Positions 50,590-58,961 of a stretch of DNA of 64,000 nt are shown one piece after another. Position numbers and translations under genes: made by a program. The stretch's first letter is position 1. Each line of letters starts with the position of its first letter. The stretch spans positions 1,015,754-1,079,753 of the forward strand of contig NZ_LMSP01000001.1 in the NCBI RefSeq assembly GCF_001429545.1. The letters run 5' to 3'. The notes below the pieces were generated by a model. The model was not told where the DNA came from. It saw only the letters and a list, made by a program, of their open reading frames with translations, and did not search any database. Source of the DNA: Paenibacillus sp. Soil787 (GTDB taxonomy: Bacteria > Bacillota > Bacilli > Paenibacillales > NBRC-103111).

Positions 50590-51114
50590 TTATCTCAATT
50601 TAGGTTTTAAATGGCATCGTTCTAAGATCTTATCAAACCATTTGTGCAGGTAGGGAAGGATCATATGGTCCACACCAAATTTACCTGCATTAGCGCCAGC
50701 CGCTATGATGAAAAATCCCAGGAGTATTAACCATGGATTCGCGCTGACCGTTCCAGCAAACATATACATAAAATTCATCATTAAGCCGAAGAAAATTGCT
50801 GCTGTAGTCAACGCACCTATCAGTAGGCCCAAACCAACCAAGAGCTCACCCCAAGGAACCATGACATTAAACCACCCAATATGCGGAAGAGCGAAATTTT
50901 TCAAGAAAGCAACATAATTCGCATAAACCATATCTGTTGTTCCACTCTCAAGAACAGGCTTAGCAATTGCTCCTTTTAGATATCCTGTAGCGTCGAAAGC
51001 TTTTTCACCTGTGATTTTGTGCCATCCAGCTAGCATCCATTCCCAACCGACATACAAACGGATGATCGTTAACAGCATTGCAGCGTAATTATTTTCCCTT
51101 AACCATTTCATCAT
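50590..51114 (-). CDS. DoxX-family membrane protein under a consensus Fnr promoter
   Basis: 174 residues with four or five membrane helices. The N-terminal LLTIIRLYVGWEWMLAGWHK and the GWFNVMVPWGELLVGLGLLI block match larger DoxX proteins (as in the thiosulfate:quinone oxidoreductase small subunit family). AAGGAG is 9 bp before ATG 51114; ATG 51123 overlaps that site. Its promoter has a perfect TATAAT at the exact class II distance from an Fnr box, so strong expression without oxygen is expected. The role is unknown; a quinone-linked redox role is possible. Confidence 0.83.
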   Translation of the reverse strand: MMKWLRENNYAAMLLTIIRLYVGWEWMLAGWHKITGEKAFDATGYLKGAIAKPVLESGTTDMVYANYVAFLKNFALPHIGWFNVMVPWGELLVGLGLLIGALTTAAIFFGLMMNFMYMFAGTVSANPWLILLGFFIIAAGANAGKFGVDHMILPYLHKWFDKILERCHLKPKLR

Positions 51115-51145
51115 TTGAACCATCTCCTTCGTCCTTTATGATTTT

Positions 51146-51188
51146 ATTATAGGTCGAAGAAAATGAAGTGTATGTGAGAAAAGTCACT
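51146..51188 (-). promoter_or_regulatory. Fnr-box promoter of the DoxX gene
   Basis: TGTGA-GAAAAG-TCACT (51173-51188) centred exactly 32 bp from a perfect TATAAT (minus strand, 51146-51151). Confidence 0.85.
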
Positions 51189-51249
51189 TTGATGAATATT
51201 CTTCCAAATCAAAAAAGAACGGGTCATTTAGCTCCCATTCCTTTACTTT

Positions 51250-51615
51250 TCATTTGAAAAGAATATCATCTCTTAAAGGTGCAACATGACTTAGGGCTTC
51301 TTTGATATCTGATTCATCTACTTGAAAATGAGCAAGCGCGTCATGTAGGTGCTTTACAATGGCAGAAAAATGTTCGGGTTGAATATTCATACCCTCATGT
51401 GCTTTTGACATGGATGATCCTGAATATTGGTTAGGACCACCTAATGCGAAGCTAATAAACTTGGTTTGATGCTTCCGTTGTTTCTCCATATCCGTGTTAA
51501 GGAAAAACTTTTCGACAGTTTTATCTGCTAGAACCAGCGTGTAAAAATAATCCACCACCTTGGAGATTACCTCTTCCCCGCCTAATTTATCATAAAGCGT
51601 TTCTTGGGTTTGCAA
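51250..51615 (-). CDS. Truncated haemoglobin, group I-like
   Basis: About 121 residues: ETLYDKLGGEEVISKVVDYFY, FFLNTDMEKQRKHQTKFISF, GGPNQYSGSSMSKAHEGM (proximal histidine in KAHEGM) and HFSAIVKHLHDAL. This is the group I (GlbN) pattern. The frame opens at ATG 51651 with no binding site, while GGAGGGGG lies 7 bp before TTG 51615, which also gives the usual family length. It probably binds O2/NO. The upstream box serves the divergent gene with a perfect -10; on this side only a weak TAAAAC is 33 bp away. Confidence 0.82.
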   Translation of the reverse strand: MQTQETLYDKLGGEEVISKVVDYFYTLVLADKTVEKFFLNTDMEKQRKHQTKFISFALGGPNQYSGSSMSKAHEGMNIQPEHFSAIVKHLHDALAHFQVDESDIKEALSHVAPLRDDILFK

Positions 51616-51699
51616 ACTTACATCCCCCTCCTGCCAATAATTATCAACCATATAATTCGCTTAAGACGAACGTTTTATTCACTGTACGTTATTGACAGG

Positions 51700-51742
51700 T
51701 GTAATAAATATCACAGCTTCCCGCAATCATCTTATTTATAAT
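51700..51742 (+). promoter_or_regulatory. Fnr-box promoter, divergent region of the globin and 51789 genes
   Basis: TGTAA-TAAATA-TCACA (51700-51715) centred exactly 32 bp from a perfect TATAAT (51737-51742) on the plus strand. Confidence 0.8.
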
Positions 51743-51788
51743 GAACTTAAAATTAATCTAGTGTGAGAACAGGGAGATGATTCTATTT

Positions 51789-52079
51789 ATGAAAAGAGAA
51801 TTCACCGTTCATTTTAAAGTAATCCACCATGATAAAAGTTCCCTTTTAAGGGGCATTATTTTCTTGGAGGAGAATCAAAAGCCAACTTTGAATGATTATG
51901 AACAATGTCTTAAGGATTGTGGCCATGACGTAATTCTAATAGATAAAAAAAACGTAATTTTCAGAGCTTCTAAACCGAATGAACAATATATTATTCACAT
52001 TTTGGAGGAGGAAAACAACAATATTAGAGATATAATCGTCGAAAGTCTAGTTAGAAATCTGATTCGAAAGTCAATATGA
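51789..52079 (+). CDS. Unknown small protein under an Fnr promoter
   Basis: 96 residues (KREFTVHFKVIHHDKSSLLR...), basic, with strand-rich character (DVILIDKKNVIFRASKPNE) and a helical end (IVESLVRNLIRKSI). No domain recognised and no signal peptide. AGGGAG lies 12 bp before ATG 51789, rather far; ATG 51777 abuts the site directly, so the start is uncertain. The perfect promoter elements argue for a real gene. A shared divergent region ties it to the group I globin. Confidence 0.6.
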   Translation: MKREFTVHFKVIHHDKSSLLRGIIFLEENQKPTLNDYEQCLKDCGHDVILIDKKNVIFRASKPNEQYIIHILEEENNNIRDIIVESLVRNLIRKSI

Positions 52080-52242
52080 TTCCTCCAAATGGAATAAATC
52101 TTGTCATCATGGTTCCCAAAATGACCATCCCAATCGTAATCATTCGCTCTTACGATGAGAATGATGATCATGGAAGGGAGAACAAAGTTACCACTGTTAA
52201 AAATGAATAGGCAGAACATGGATAGTCCTAAACGCAAATTGA

Positions 52243-53367
52243 TCAGTGTGTCATCAATATCGAATCCGAATATCCCTCTTTATATACCGGATATCCAGTA
52301 AATTTAAAATCTTTGCCCAAAGATTGCACGCTTACATCGGATAGCTCTACAGCGTCGCTCATTTTCTCAATTCCGGTTCCTTCTAGAAACGTCGGCGCAT
52401 TCCTGCCGCCAATTAATTTGGGGGCCATGTAAATAATCATTTTATCTACAAGCTTATTTTCAAAAAATGAGGCATTGATTTCGCTGCCGCCTTCAATCAA
52501 TAGAGAAGAGATCAACTGCTTACCTAGTACTTGAAGAACCTCGGATGGATTGACCCTGCCGGACTGTTCTGTTACAAATATATGGACACCGGCTGACTCC
52601 AGTGTTTTTCTCTTTTCAGGCTCATGAGACTTTGTCGTAAAAACCCATGTTGGGGCTTGTCCATCGGATACCACCTTTGCTTCAAGAGGCAAACGCAAAG
52701 TGGAATCCAGGATCACGCGTATAGGATTCCTACCGTTAGGCAATCTTGTTGTAAGCTCTGGATCGTCCTTGATAACGGTGTTGACGCCAACAAGGATCGC
52801 GGCGTTCTGATTTCGAAGCATATGGACGTCCTCGCGCGCTAAATCGGAGGTAATCCATTTGCTATCCGATGAAAAACTTGCAATCTTCCCATCCATCGTG
52901 ACAGCGGATTTTAGGGTTACAAATGGCGTCTGCTGGACGATAAATTTATTGAAAACCTCATTCATTTTACGGGATTCTTCTTCACATACACCGACGATGA
53001 CTTCGATGCCGGCTTCCTGCAGTATGGCGACCCCCCTCCCCGATACGACTGGATTAGGATCCAACGCGGCAATGACTACCCGTTTGATACCGGCTTTTAC
53101 AATTGCCACAGCACAAGGACCGGTTCTACCGTAATGTGAACAAGGTTCCAGCGTTACGTAGATTGTTGCTCCATGGGTGTGTTCACCGGCCATACGGATC
53201 GCATGAATTTCTGCATGGGGTTCACCTGCCTTCATATGAACCCCAACCCCTACAATACGGTTATCATTCACAATGACAGAGCCAACAAGCGGGTTCGGAT
53301 CTGTCTGCCCTTTCATAGCCATCGCATTTTGTAAGGCAAGCCTCATGTAAATTTCGTGATTAGTCAT
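52243..53367 (-). CDS. ribD: Riboflavin biosynthesis deaminase/reductase RibD
   Basis: 374 residues, bifunctional. The N-terminal deaminase has the zinc motif HAEIHAIRMAG and PCSHYGRTGPC; the C-terminal reductase has SAVTMDGKIAS, DSKWITS and LLIEGGSEINASFF. It converts the product of GTP cyclohydrolase II to the ribitylamino-uracil phosphate. It overlaps ribA by 8 bp. The usual ribE, ribB and ribH partners are not here. Confidence 0.95.
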   Translation of the reverse strand: MTNHEIYMRLALQNAMAMKGQTDPNPLVGSVIVNDNRIVGVGVHMKAGEPHAEIHAIRMAGEHTHGATIYVTLEPCSHYGRTGPCAVAIVKAGIKRVVIAALDPNPVVSGRGVAILQEAGIEVIVGVCEEESRKMNEVFNKFIVQQTPFVTLKSAVTMDGKIASFSSDSKWITSDLAREDVHMLRNQNAAILVGVNTVIKDDPELTTRLPNGRNPIRVILDSTLRLPLEAKVVSDGQAPTWVFTTKSHEPEKRKTLESAGVHIFVTEQSGRVNPSEVLQVLGKQLISSLLIEGGSEINASFFENKLVDKMIIYMAPKLIGGRNAPTFLEGTGIEKMSDAVELSDVSVQSLGKDFKFTGYPVYKEGYSDSILMTH

Positions 53368-54127
53368 TATTGCAACAACCTTCGCCTTTGCCTTCGTTCA
53401 AGTGTCCGGACCGCTCGATTTTCGTTTTCAAATATTTCTCGTTATACTCGGAGACATCCCCCCAAAGCTGCACGCGATCTTCTACATCCAGACCTGCCTT
53501 ACTAAGTGCATCTAATTTTCTTGGATTGTTTGTGATCAATGTGACCGGCTTTATACGAAGCGCCTGCAAAACCTTTATCGCATCGCTGTAATCGCGGGAA
53601 TCATCAACGAAACCAAGCTGGAGATTGGCATCCACGGTATCATATCCGTTTTCCTGTAGGATATAGGCGAGTGCTTTGCTGAAGAGCCCGATGCCTCTTC
53701 CTTCATGATTGGCCAGATAAAATAACGCGCCGCTTCCATGCTCGGCAATATGTTTTATCGACTGTTTGAGCTGATATCCGCAGTCACATCGCTTGCTGCC
53801 AAAAATATCTCCGGTATGACAGATCGAGTGAAACCGGATCAAGGCATGATCAGCATTTTCAAAATCCCCATGGACAAGTACACTTGATTGTTGAAATTCA
53901 GCTAAATTAGCAGCAGATAATTTGGCGACAATACGTTCAAAATCTTCCGTCACTTCGCTGCAATTGAGCCAGCAGTACCAATTAAACTGGGCTGTTTCCC
54001 CAAGTAAGTTAACCGGCAGTTTAATGGGGCCGACAAGATATATGGCTCCTTTGTCCGTTTTGATCAGTTTTATTTTCTCTTGTAAAAGCGAAATCACTTT
54101 AGGGTCAAAGCTCTTTAATGCAGGCAT
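53360..54127 (-). CDS. ribA: GTP cyclohydrolase II (RibA, single domain)
   Basis: 255 residues. Zinc ligands are in SICHTGDIFGSKRCDCGYQL; ANHEGRGIGLFSKALAYILQ and ITNNPRKLDAL match the family. No DHBP synthase domain is fused to it, unlike the RibBA of most Bacillales operons. The start is ATG 54127, 8 bp after AAAGGAG; an in-frame ATG at 54169 has no site. I saw no FMN riboswitch before it. The minimal ribA-ribD pair may supply extra flavin precursor or another pathway (inference). Confidence 0.93.
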   Translation of the reverse strand: MPALKSFDPKVISLLQEKIKLIKTDKGAIYLVGPIKLPVNLLGETAQFNWYCWLNCSEVTEDFERIVAKLSAANLAEFQQSSVLVHGDFENADHALIRFHSICHTGDIFGSKRCDCGYQLKQSIKHIAEHGSGALFYLANHEGRGIGLFSKALAYILQENGYDTVDANLQLGFVDDSRDYSDAIKVLQALRIKPVTLITNNPRKLDALSKAGLDVEDRVQLWGDVSEYNEKYLKTKIERSGHLNEGKGEGCCNND

Positions 54128-54377
54128 GAGAAAGTCTCCTTTGTATTGCGGATTAGGCAAATGTTTCATGTTTTAATATGTGCAAAAAAAGCCCTGCTAT
54201 GTAGCTTTCAACATCAAGGGGCCAGATTCCCAACAACCAACAGATAAATGACCAGCACGCATGCTGAGCGGATCGATGCCGCTCGCAAGAACGGTCACCG
54301 GCACAATCGGATGAAGACCGATTATGCACTTGTTAAATACATTCCGAGGCCGAATGGAAAAGCCTTATTCCCCTGCT

Positions 54378-54587
54378 TCACAGCCGGCACCTGTTGAGGC
54401 GCTCCGTTTCAGCCTGCTGCAGCTCCCGGAAATCAACCGTCCAGCTTACGAAGAGACTTAGTATCGCCAATCCGAACACGTAAGGCAGAATATACGACCA
54501 AGTCAACCTTAGCGAAGAGGTCACGAGCGTTATGGCCGCGAAATACGAAGACCAAAAAATCGCCCCCGCAATCCCCGGTTCAGCGCA
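54378..54587 (-). pseudogene. C-terminal fragment of a membrane protein
   Basis: Reading the minus strand after the stop of the GH43 remnant gives an open stretch of 69 residues: GIAGAIFWSSYFAAITLVTS, a helix, then WSYILPYVFGLAILSLFVSW and a polar tail (RELQQAETERLNRCRL) before a stop. Two convincing membrane helices and a cytoplasmic tail but no start codon and no binding site, so it is the end of a destroyed gene. The parent family is not recognised. Confidence 0.5.
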
Positions 54588-54911
54588 TTAGCAAGCAGCC
54601 GGGACATACCTGGCTGCGGCTTTAGAAAAACGGACATCTTGTAAGCCATCAGGAGTACCTGCCCGATAGGAAAATTCGCTAAACTTCACATTGCCTACGC
54701 CGGTAGCGTTCAACGCAATGCGGAGACTTAGAAAGTTGCCTAATACATTATGATGGAAGCCGGACATTTCGAAACCGGGGTCCAATTTGGTCCACTGTCC
54801 ATTCAAGTCACGGAAGTACAAGCTTACCTCATGACGATCATTAACAATTCGGAGCGTTACGGATTCTCCGGACAATGGCGTACGTTCACTCGTATTATGA
54901 CGCGCTTTTTA
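54588..54911 (-). pseudogene. C-terminal remnant of a GH43-type beta-xylosidase
   Basis: The open frame of about 95-107 residues holds GESVTLRIVNDRHEVSLYFR, then DPGFEMSGFHHNVLGNFLSL and NVKFSEFSYRAGTPDG, which match the C-terminal beta-sandwich of family 43 xylosidases/arabinofuranosidases. The catalytic five-bladed propeller is missing: upstream the frame runs into a stop near 54911. It is a deletion remnant and not a gene. A hairpin lies at the break side. Confidence 0.65.
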
Positions 54912-54964
54912 CACGGGAAAATCGTTTGCCTTTCAAAAATAAGTTTTAGACAATACGATCTTAA

Positions 54965-55020
54965 TAAACAAATGACCAGTCAAAACACGAAAATAAAGTG
55001 TTAGACTGGTCATTTGTTTA
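54965..55020 (-). terminator. Long hairpin after the carbohydrate cluster
   Basis: TAAACAAATGACCAGTC (54965-54981) pairs perfectly with GACTGGTCATTTGTTTA (55004-55020); inner AACAC/GTGTT extends the stem. It may be a terminator for the amidohydrolase gene, or a small palindromic repeat. Confidence 0.65.
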
Positions 55021-55112
55021 ATGCACTATTATCGTTACACGTTAAACTAACCTGGTTACATTATTAGTTGTTTACATTGAACTAATCCCTACTGTTTCTG
55101 CATGCCCTAACT

Positions 55113-55961
55113 CTATAACTCTTTCAGATCCAATCCGTATATACGAACGGCATTCCCTCCAAAAATAGCATTCCTTTGTAGGGTCGTCAGCGAAGATGGC
55201 ATCGCCTTATGCGCTATTTCTAAAATCTCAGTGAAGCCGCCCGCTTGTAAACAAACGGGCCAGTCGCTTCCGAATAAAATTCGTTCCGATCCAAACATAT
55301 CGTAGATACGCTCGACATAAGGTGCAACATCGACAGCCTTCCATGGCATTCCACCAGCACCAGTTGCTAGCCCTGACAGCTTGCATACTGTATTCTCAAA
55401 CTGAGCAATCTGATTCATGCTTTCCACCCAAGCATCAAACCCATTTCCTGAAATGTCTGGACAAGCAAGATGATCAACGACAACTGTAAGTTTTGGAAGG
55501 AGTTCCAGAAGCTTCACGATATTAGGTAGATCCATTGGCCCAATAAGGAGATCAATAGGAAAGCCATCCACTGCAAGCAGAGCTAGATTACTGAGTTGCT
55601 TCAGATTACATGACCAATCTCCATCTTCAGGTATTCTTAGGTTTGGACGGATGCCTACAAAGTCTGAGTTTTCTCGAAAACGAAGGTAATGTTCTGAAAA
55701 ATCGACGCCATTTAGATCAAGCCAACCTACCACCCCAAGCACATTTTCCTCTTGTCTACAAATCTCTAGCATAAATTCAGTCTCTTCCATCGTCTGGGCT
55801 GCTTGAACCAGAACTGTTCCACTTACACCGCACCTCAGCAATTCCGGCTTTAAGTGTTCTGGCATATAATCTTGAAATAAGACAGCTCCTGATTCCGGAG
55901 TCAGCCAGTCATAATCCCCACGCGCAAGCTTCCAATAATGTTGATGTGCATCAATTATCAT
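55113..55961 (-). CDS. Amidohydrolase-2 family lactonase (L-fuconolactonase-like)
   Basis: 282 residues, a TIM-barrel metal-dependent hydrolase of the COG3618 type. DAHQHYWKLARGDYDWLTPE is the N-terminal metal motif, VVDHLACPDI and LFGSDWPVCLQAGG supply the later histidine and aspartate ligands. Relatives open sugar lactones such as fuconolactone or rhamnonolactone, or dicarboxylic lactones. It overlaps the preceding gene by 4 bp and follows an aldo-keto reductase, a fitting pair for sugar oxidation and lactone hydrolysis. Confidence 0.85.
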   Translation of the reverse strand: MIIDAHQHYWKLARGDYDWLTPESGAVLFQDYMPEHLKPELLRCGVSGTVLVQAAQTMEETEFMLEICRQEENVLGVVGWLDLNGVDFSEHYLRFRENSDFVGIRPNLRIPEDGDWSCNLKQLSNLALLAVDGFPIDLLIGPMDLPNIVKLLELLPKLTVVVDHLACPDISGNGFDAWVESMNQIAQFENTVCKLSGLATGAGGMPWKAVDVAPYVERIYDMFGSERILFGSDWPVCLQAGGFTEILEIAHKAMPSSLTTLQRNAIFGGNAVRIYGLDLKEL

Positions 55962-57892
55962 TTAACTTCTCGCCCCCGAATGATTGTATGCTTATCAGCG
56001 TCCGTCCAAGGCATATCGTATGTTGGGGTTCGAACATAGCGCTCCATCGCCAGCTTTATCGTGATGCCTGTTCCAGCAGGAACAGATACATAAAGCCATT
56101 TATGATCTACTGCGATCTTTTCAATTACATCACCTTGGACATTGAGAATTTCCCCATGTAGAAATTGATGCTCCCCGAATACACCAGCTTGAACAATTAA
56201 ATCTCTATCTGCAAACTGGTTTGTATTAACCAAGTACAGTGTCACTGATTCCTTTGTCAATTTATCCACCAACGCGGATACGCCGGTTGGAAGCCCTGGT
56301 CGTTTGGCATCAGCATCAAAGTATCTAACGCGTCCATGCTGCAGCCCCCCATGCGATATGTGCATAGGCCCGCCAAGTGTCAGCTGCACTAGTCCTTCGA
56401 AATAAAGCGGACACATCTCTTGCCAGATATGAATGGCCGAGTAAATACCCTCATTATAGTGCTCCGACCAGTTGCGCGGATCTCCTTCAGGTGATCTCAT
56501 TTTGGCCAGTTGATTACCTATCATCTCATAGTTGGCGTCTAAGATACGCTCTGGATAATCTGGATTAAGTCCGCGAATAAATTGATACCAAGGTTGCGTA
56601 TTGCCAATATAATGTTTGGTTTCCCGTCCAGTTTTAGGGTCTCTCCCAGAAAAAGCAGGTACGATTACTTCATTCCAGTCGTGATCTTTCGGAATGCGTT
56701 CGATTCTCTCCAAATCTTCATCCGCCATCGACATCGACCACAAGTAGATCGGATATTTCGGCATCGCTTCCTTGTAGTCCGTCCAACCGCTATCAAAATG
56801 CTTATTAGGCACTATTATCTTGCCATCCTGCTCCTTACGAAGCTCCCAATTTCGATCAAGCTGCTCTCTAGCAAGCTGCAACCCCTTCATGTCTCCAGTT
56901 AGCAACACTGTATTCATACAGGCATTCGTCAATGGCTCAATGATGGTCATGAAGCCATGAGGCCAACGCCAACCATAATAGCCTCCCCACCATTTGCCAT
57001 CGTTGTACTCACCAATTTGCCCTGTTAAACCTACATTATCAGGGATAATACCGCCGTTCTGACGTGTTCGCTCCTGCCAAGCATTCAAATAATCAACTAC
57101 CCAGCTTCGCAAGCTCTCATCGCCAGCATGCAAGAACGCATGGGTAATCAAACCAGTTGCGTTTAAATTCAGCGGTACGTCACCGCGATTCATTCGCTCA
57201 TTCATCATGGCGATCAAATTACGATAAACCACATCATTCGACCAGGCGCACTTCATGCTTGCAAAGTCTACCCCAGGAATATCTTCATACGGAGCTAAGT
57301 AATCGTCCAAAATCCCCCTGTGCGTACTCCAATCTTCCTCCGAAACCTCAAACCGAGGACCGCGACTGCCAGTTAGCGGTGATCTGATCAACTTCAGATC
57401 CTTATCATAGTTTGGCGCTTCTGCATCATCCCCCGTATACATCGCTGCGAACTTCTTTGCCCGCTGCCGATCCTTCGGTGTTGCAGGTCCTGCCAGCCCA
57501 AGAAAATACAAATACAAGTAACCTTCTCCGTGATGCATCCAATCATAATAAGCATCAAACTCACGGTGAATTTGTCCGTATTCCGTCCACTGCCACGTTA
57601 TGCCCTCCCATATTTTGCGGGACATCTCATGCAGCTCGCTGCTTCCTCCAAGTACATAAAGGAGAGCCAGATTCATAAACCCTTCATAGGGATCATCCGA
57701 CCCGTCCATACCTGGCCAATGCTCGAACCAAATAAGCGTTCCGTCCGGATGCGTATAGCGCTCCACGAACTCTTTGGCAGCCTTGTTTAAGGTTTCAAAC
57801 AACAGCTGTTCCTGTAAAGCCCACTGCGGGGGAACGATTCGCTCTGAGGCACGAACGTATGCGAACGGCTCGTGATTATGAGATGAATTCAT
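55958..57892 (-). CDS. Large uncharacterised protein, probable (alpha/alpha)-barrel
   Basis: About 644 residues. I do not recognise a named family. It is tryptophan- and tyrosine-rich with repeated helical segments (IWFEHWPGMDGSDDPYEGFM, EFDAYYDWMHHGEGYLYLYF, GKWWGGYYGWRWPHGFMTII), consistent with an (alpha/alpha)-toroid carbohydrate-active enzyme, and ends in a small beta domain (VDKWLYVSVPAGTG-like). The start is ATG 57892, 9 bp after AAGGAG; the ATG at 57916 lacks that spacing. It lies between an aldo-keto reductase and a lactonase, so it probably acts on a polysaccharide or oligosaccharide from the same pathway. No signal peptide. Confidence 0.72.
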   Translation of the reverse strand: MNSSHNHEPFAYVRASERIVPPQWALQEQLLFETLNKAAKEFVERYTHPDGTLIWFEHWPGMDGSDDPYEGFMNLALLYVLGGSSELHEMSRKIWEGITWQWTEYGQIHREFDAYYDWMHHGEGYLYLYFLGLAGPATPKDRQRAKKFAAMYTGDDAEAPNYDKDLKLIRSPLTGSRGPRFEVSEEDWSTHRGILDDYLAPYEDIPGVDFASMKCAWSNDVVYRNLIAMMNERMNRGDVPLNLNATGLITHAFLHAGDESLRSWVVDYLNAWQERTRQNGGIIPDNVGLTGQIGEYNDGKWWGGYYGWRWPHGFMTIIEPLTNACMNTVLLTGDMKGLQLAREQLDRNWELRKEQDGKIIVPNKHFDSGWTDYKEAMPKYPIYLWSMSMADEDLERIERIPKDHDWNEVIVPAFSGRDPKTGRETKHYIGNTQPWYQFIRGLNPDYPERILDANYEMIGNQLAKMRSPEGDPRNWSEHYNEGIYSAIHIWQEMCPLYFEGLVQLTLGGPMHISHGGLQHGRVRYFDADAKRPGLPTGVSALVDKLTKESVTLYLVNTNQFADRDLIVQAGVFGEHQFLHGEILNVQGDVIEKIAVDHKWLYVSVPAGTGITIKLAMERYVRTPTYDMPWTDADKHTIIRGREVK

Positions 57893-57925
57893 TGCACATT
57901 TCTCCTTCCGATTCATGCCGTTAGA

Positions 57926-58825
57926 TTAATCAAACAACGCTTGGCCTTGAAATAGCCCATACACTTTGTGCAGTTCTTCAGGCTCCAAGCCTTTTCCGTC
58001 ACAAAATGACAAATTGGTCCGCAGCGATTGAAGTGAAGCTGTCCCTGTGAGAGTAATATGAATGTCAGGGTTACTTAAACTGAACCGCATTGCGGGCTCA
58101 ACCAACCCTTTCGGCTCCGTCTTACGTAAGAAAGCTAATTGTTCAATTTGCTTTAAAGACTTCATTCGAACATCTTCTTCCAAGAAGTGAGCAGGAGCGT
58201 CTGCCAACATGCCTAAACCTAGGACGCTGCCGTTAATGACACCTATTCCCAGCTTATTAGCAAGCGGCATTACCTCATCTTTAGCAGTATGATCGATGAG
58301 CATATATCGCGCGTAAAATTGAATCGCATCGAATTTCAAAGTTCTCATATAGGTCATCATCAAAGGTAGAACCCTCGTCGACACACCGAGAAAACGGATT
58401 TTCCCGTCCTGCCGCAGTTTCTCCAAAGCCGGTATCGTCTCGTTCATAATGAGCTCGTAAGACTGCGTTTCTACATCATGAATTTGCAATATATCGATAT
58501 AATCTGTCTCCAGCCTTTGTAGGCTTTCTTCAACAGAACGAATGGTCGTTTCGTAATCATAGCTCATGTCGAATCGCGTTGCTTTAGATGCTATGACAAT
58601 TTGATCTCTGAGTCCTTTAAGTGCTTTGCCAATGCGTCGCTCCGATTCTCCGCTACCGTATTTAGGCGCAGTATCAATGAAATTGACACCCGAACCGATA
58701 GCCTCATGAATCAATCGCTGCACTTCGCCATCATCCGTCTTACCGAAATCTCCTGCAAGCGGAGCTCCTCCCAAACCTAATTTGGATACCTTTAAGCCTG
58801 TCTTACCAAATGTCGTATACTCCAT
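57926..58825 (-). CDS. Aldo-keto reductase (sugar dehydrogenase-like)
   Basis: 299 residues. TTFGKTGLKVSKLGLGGAPL begins the barrel; the catalytic tetrad is Asp and Tyr in DTAPKYGSGESE, Lys in ASKAT and His in LQIHDVE. It resembles D-threo-aldose 1-dehydrogenase/L-fucose dehydrogenase of the AKR family, which oxidise a sugar to the lactone; the nearby fuconolactonase-like gene supports this. The gap to the next gene is 33 bp, so it is co-transcribed. Confidence 0.85.
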   Translation of the reverse strand: MEYTTFGKTGLKVSKLGLGGAPLAGDFGKTDDGEVQRLIHEAIGSGVNFIDTAPKYGSGESERRIGKALKGLRDQIVIASKATRFDMSYDYETTIRSVEESLQRLETDYIDILQIHDVETQSYELIMNETIPALEKLRQDGKIRFLGVSTRVLPLMMTYMRTLKFDAIQFYARYMLIDHTAKDEVMPLANKLGIGVINGSVLGLGMLADAPAHFLEEDVRMKSLKQIEQLAFLRKTEPKGLVEPAMRFSLSNPDIHITLTGTASLQSLRTNLSFCDGKGLEPEELHKVYGLFQGQALFD

Positions 58826-58961
58826 GTTTCTCTCCTCTTTCTATATAAGGTTTACTGGTCATAATCTAATCCTATCAGGCCTTAAAACAAGTACAATTTC
58901 TTATACCATTGATCAGTTCTATAACTAGCAAAATAAAAGTTCTTAAATCAGATATCAGTTC

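Noticed and set aside
54128-54377. Possible FMN riboswitch before ribA
   Set aside because: I looked for the conserved RFN-type core (AGGGGC...GGGTGAAATTCCC and related helices) and did not find it on the minus strand.
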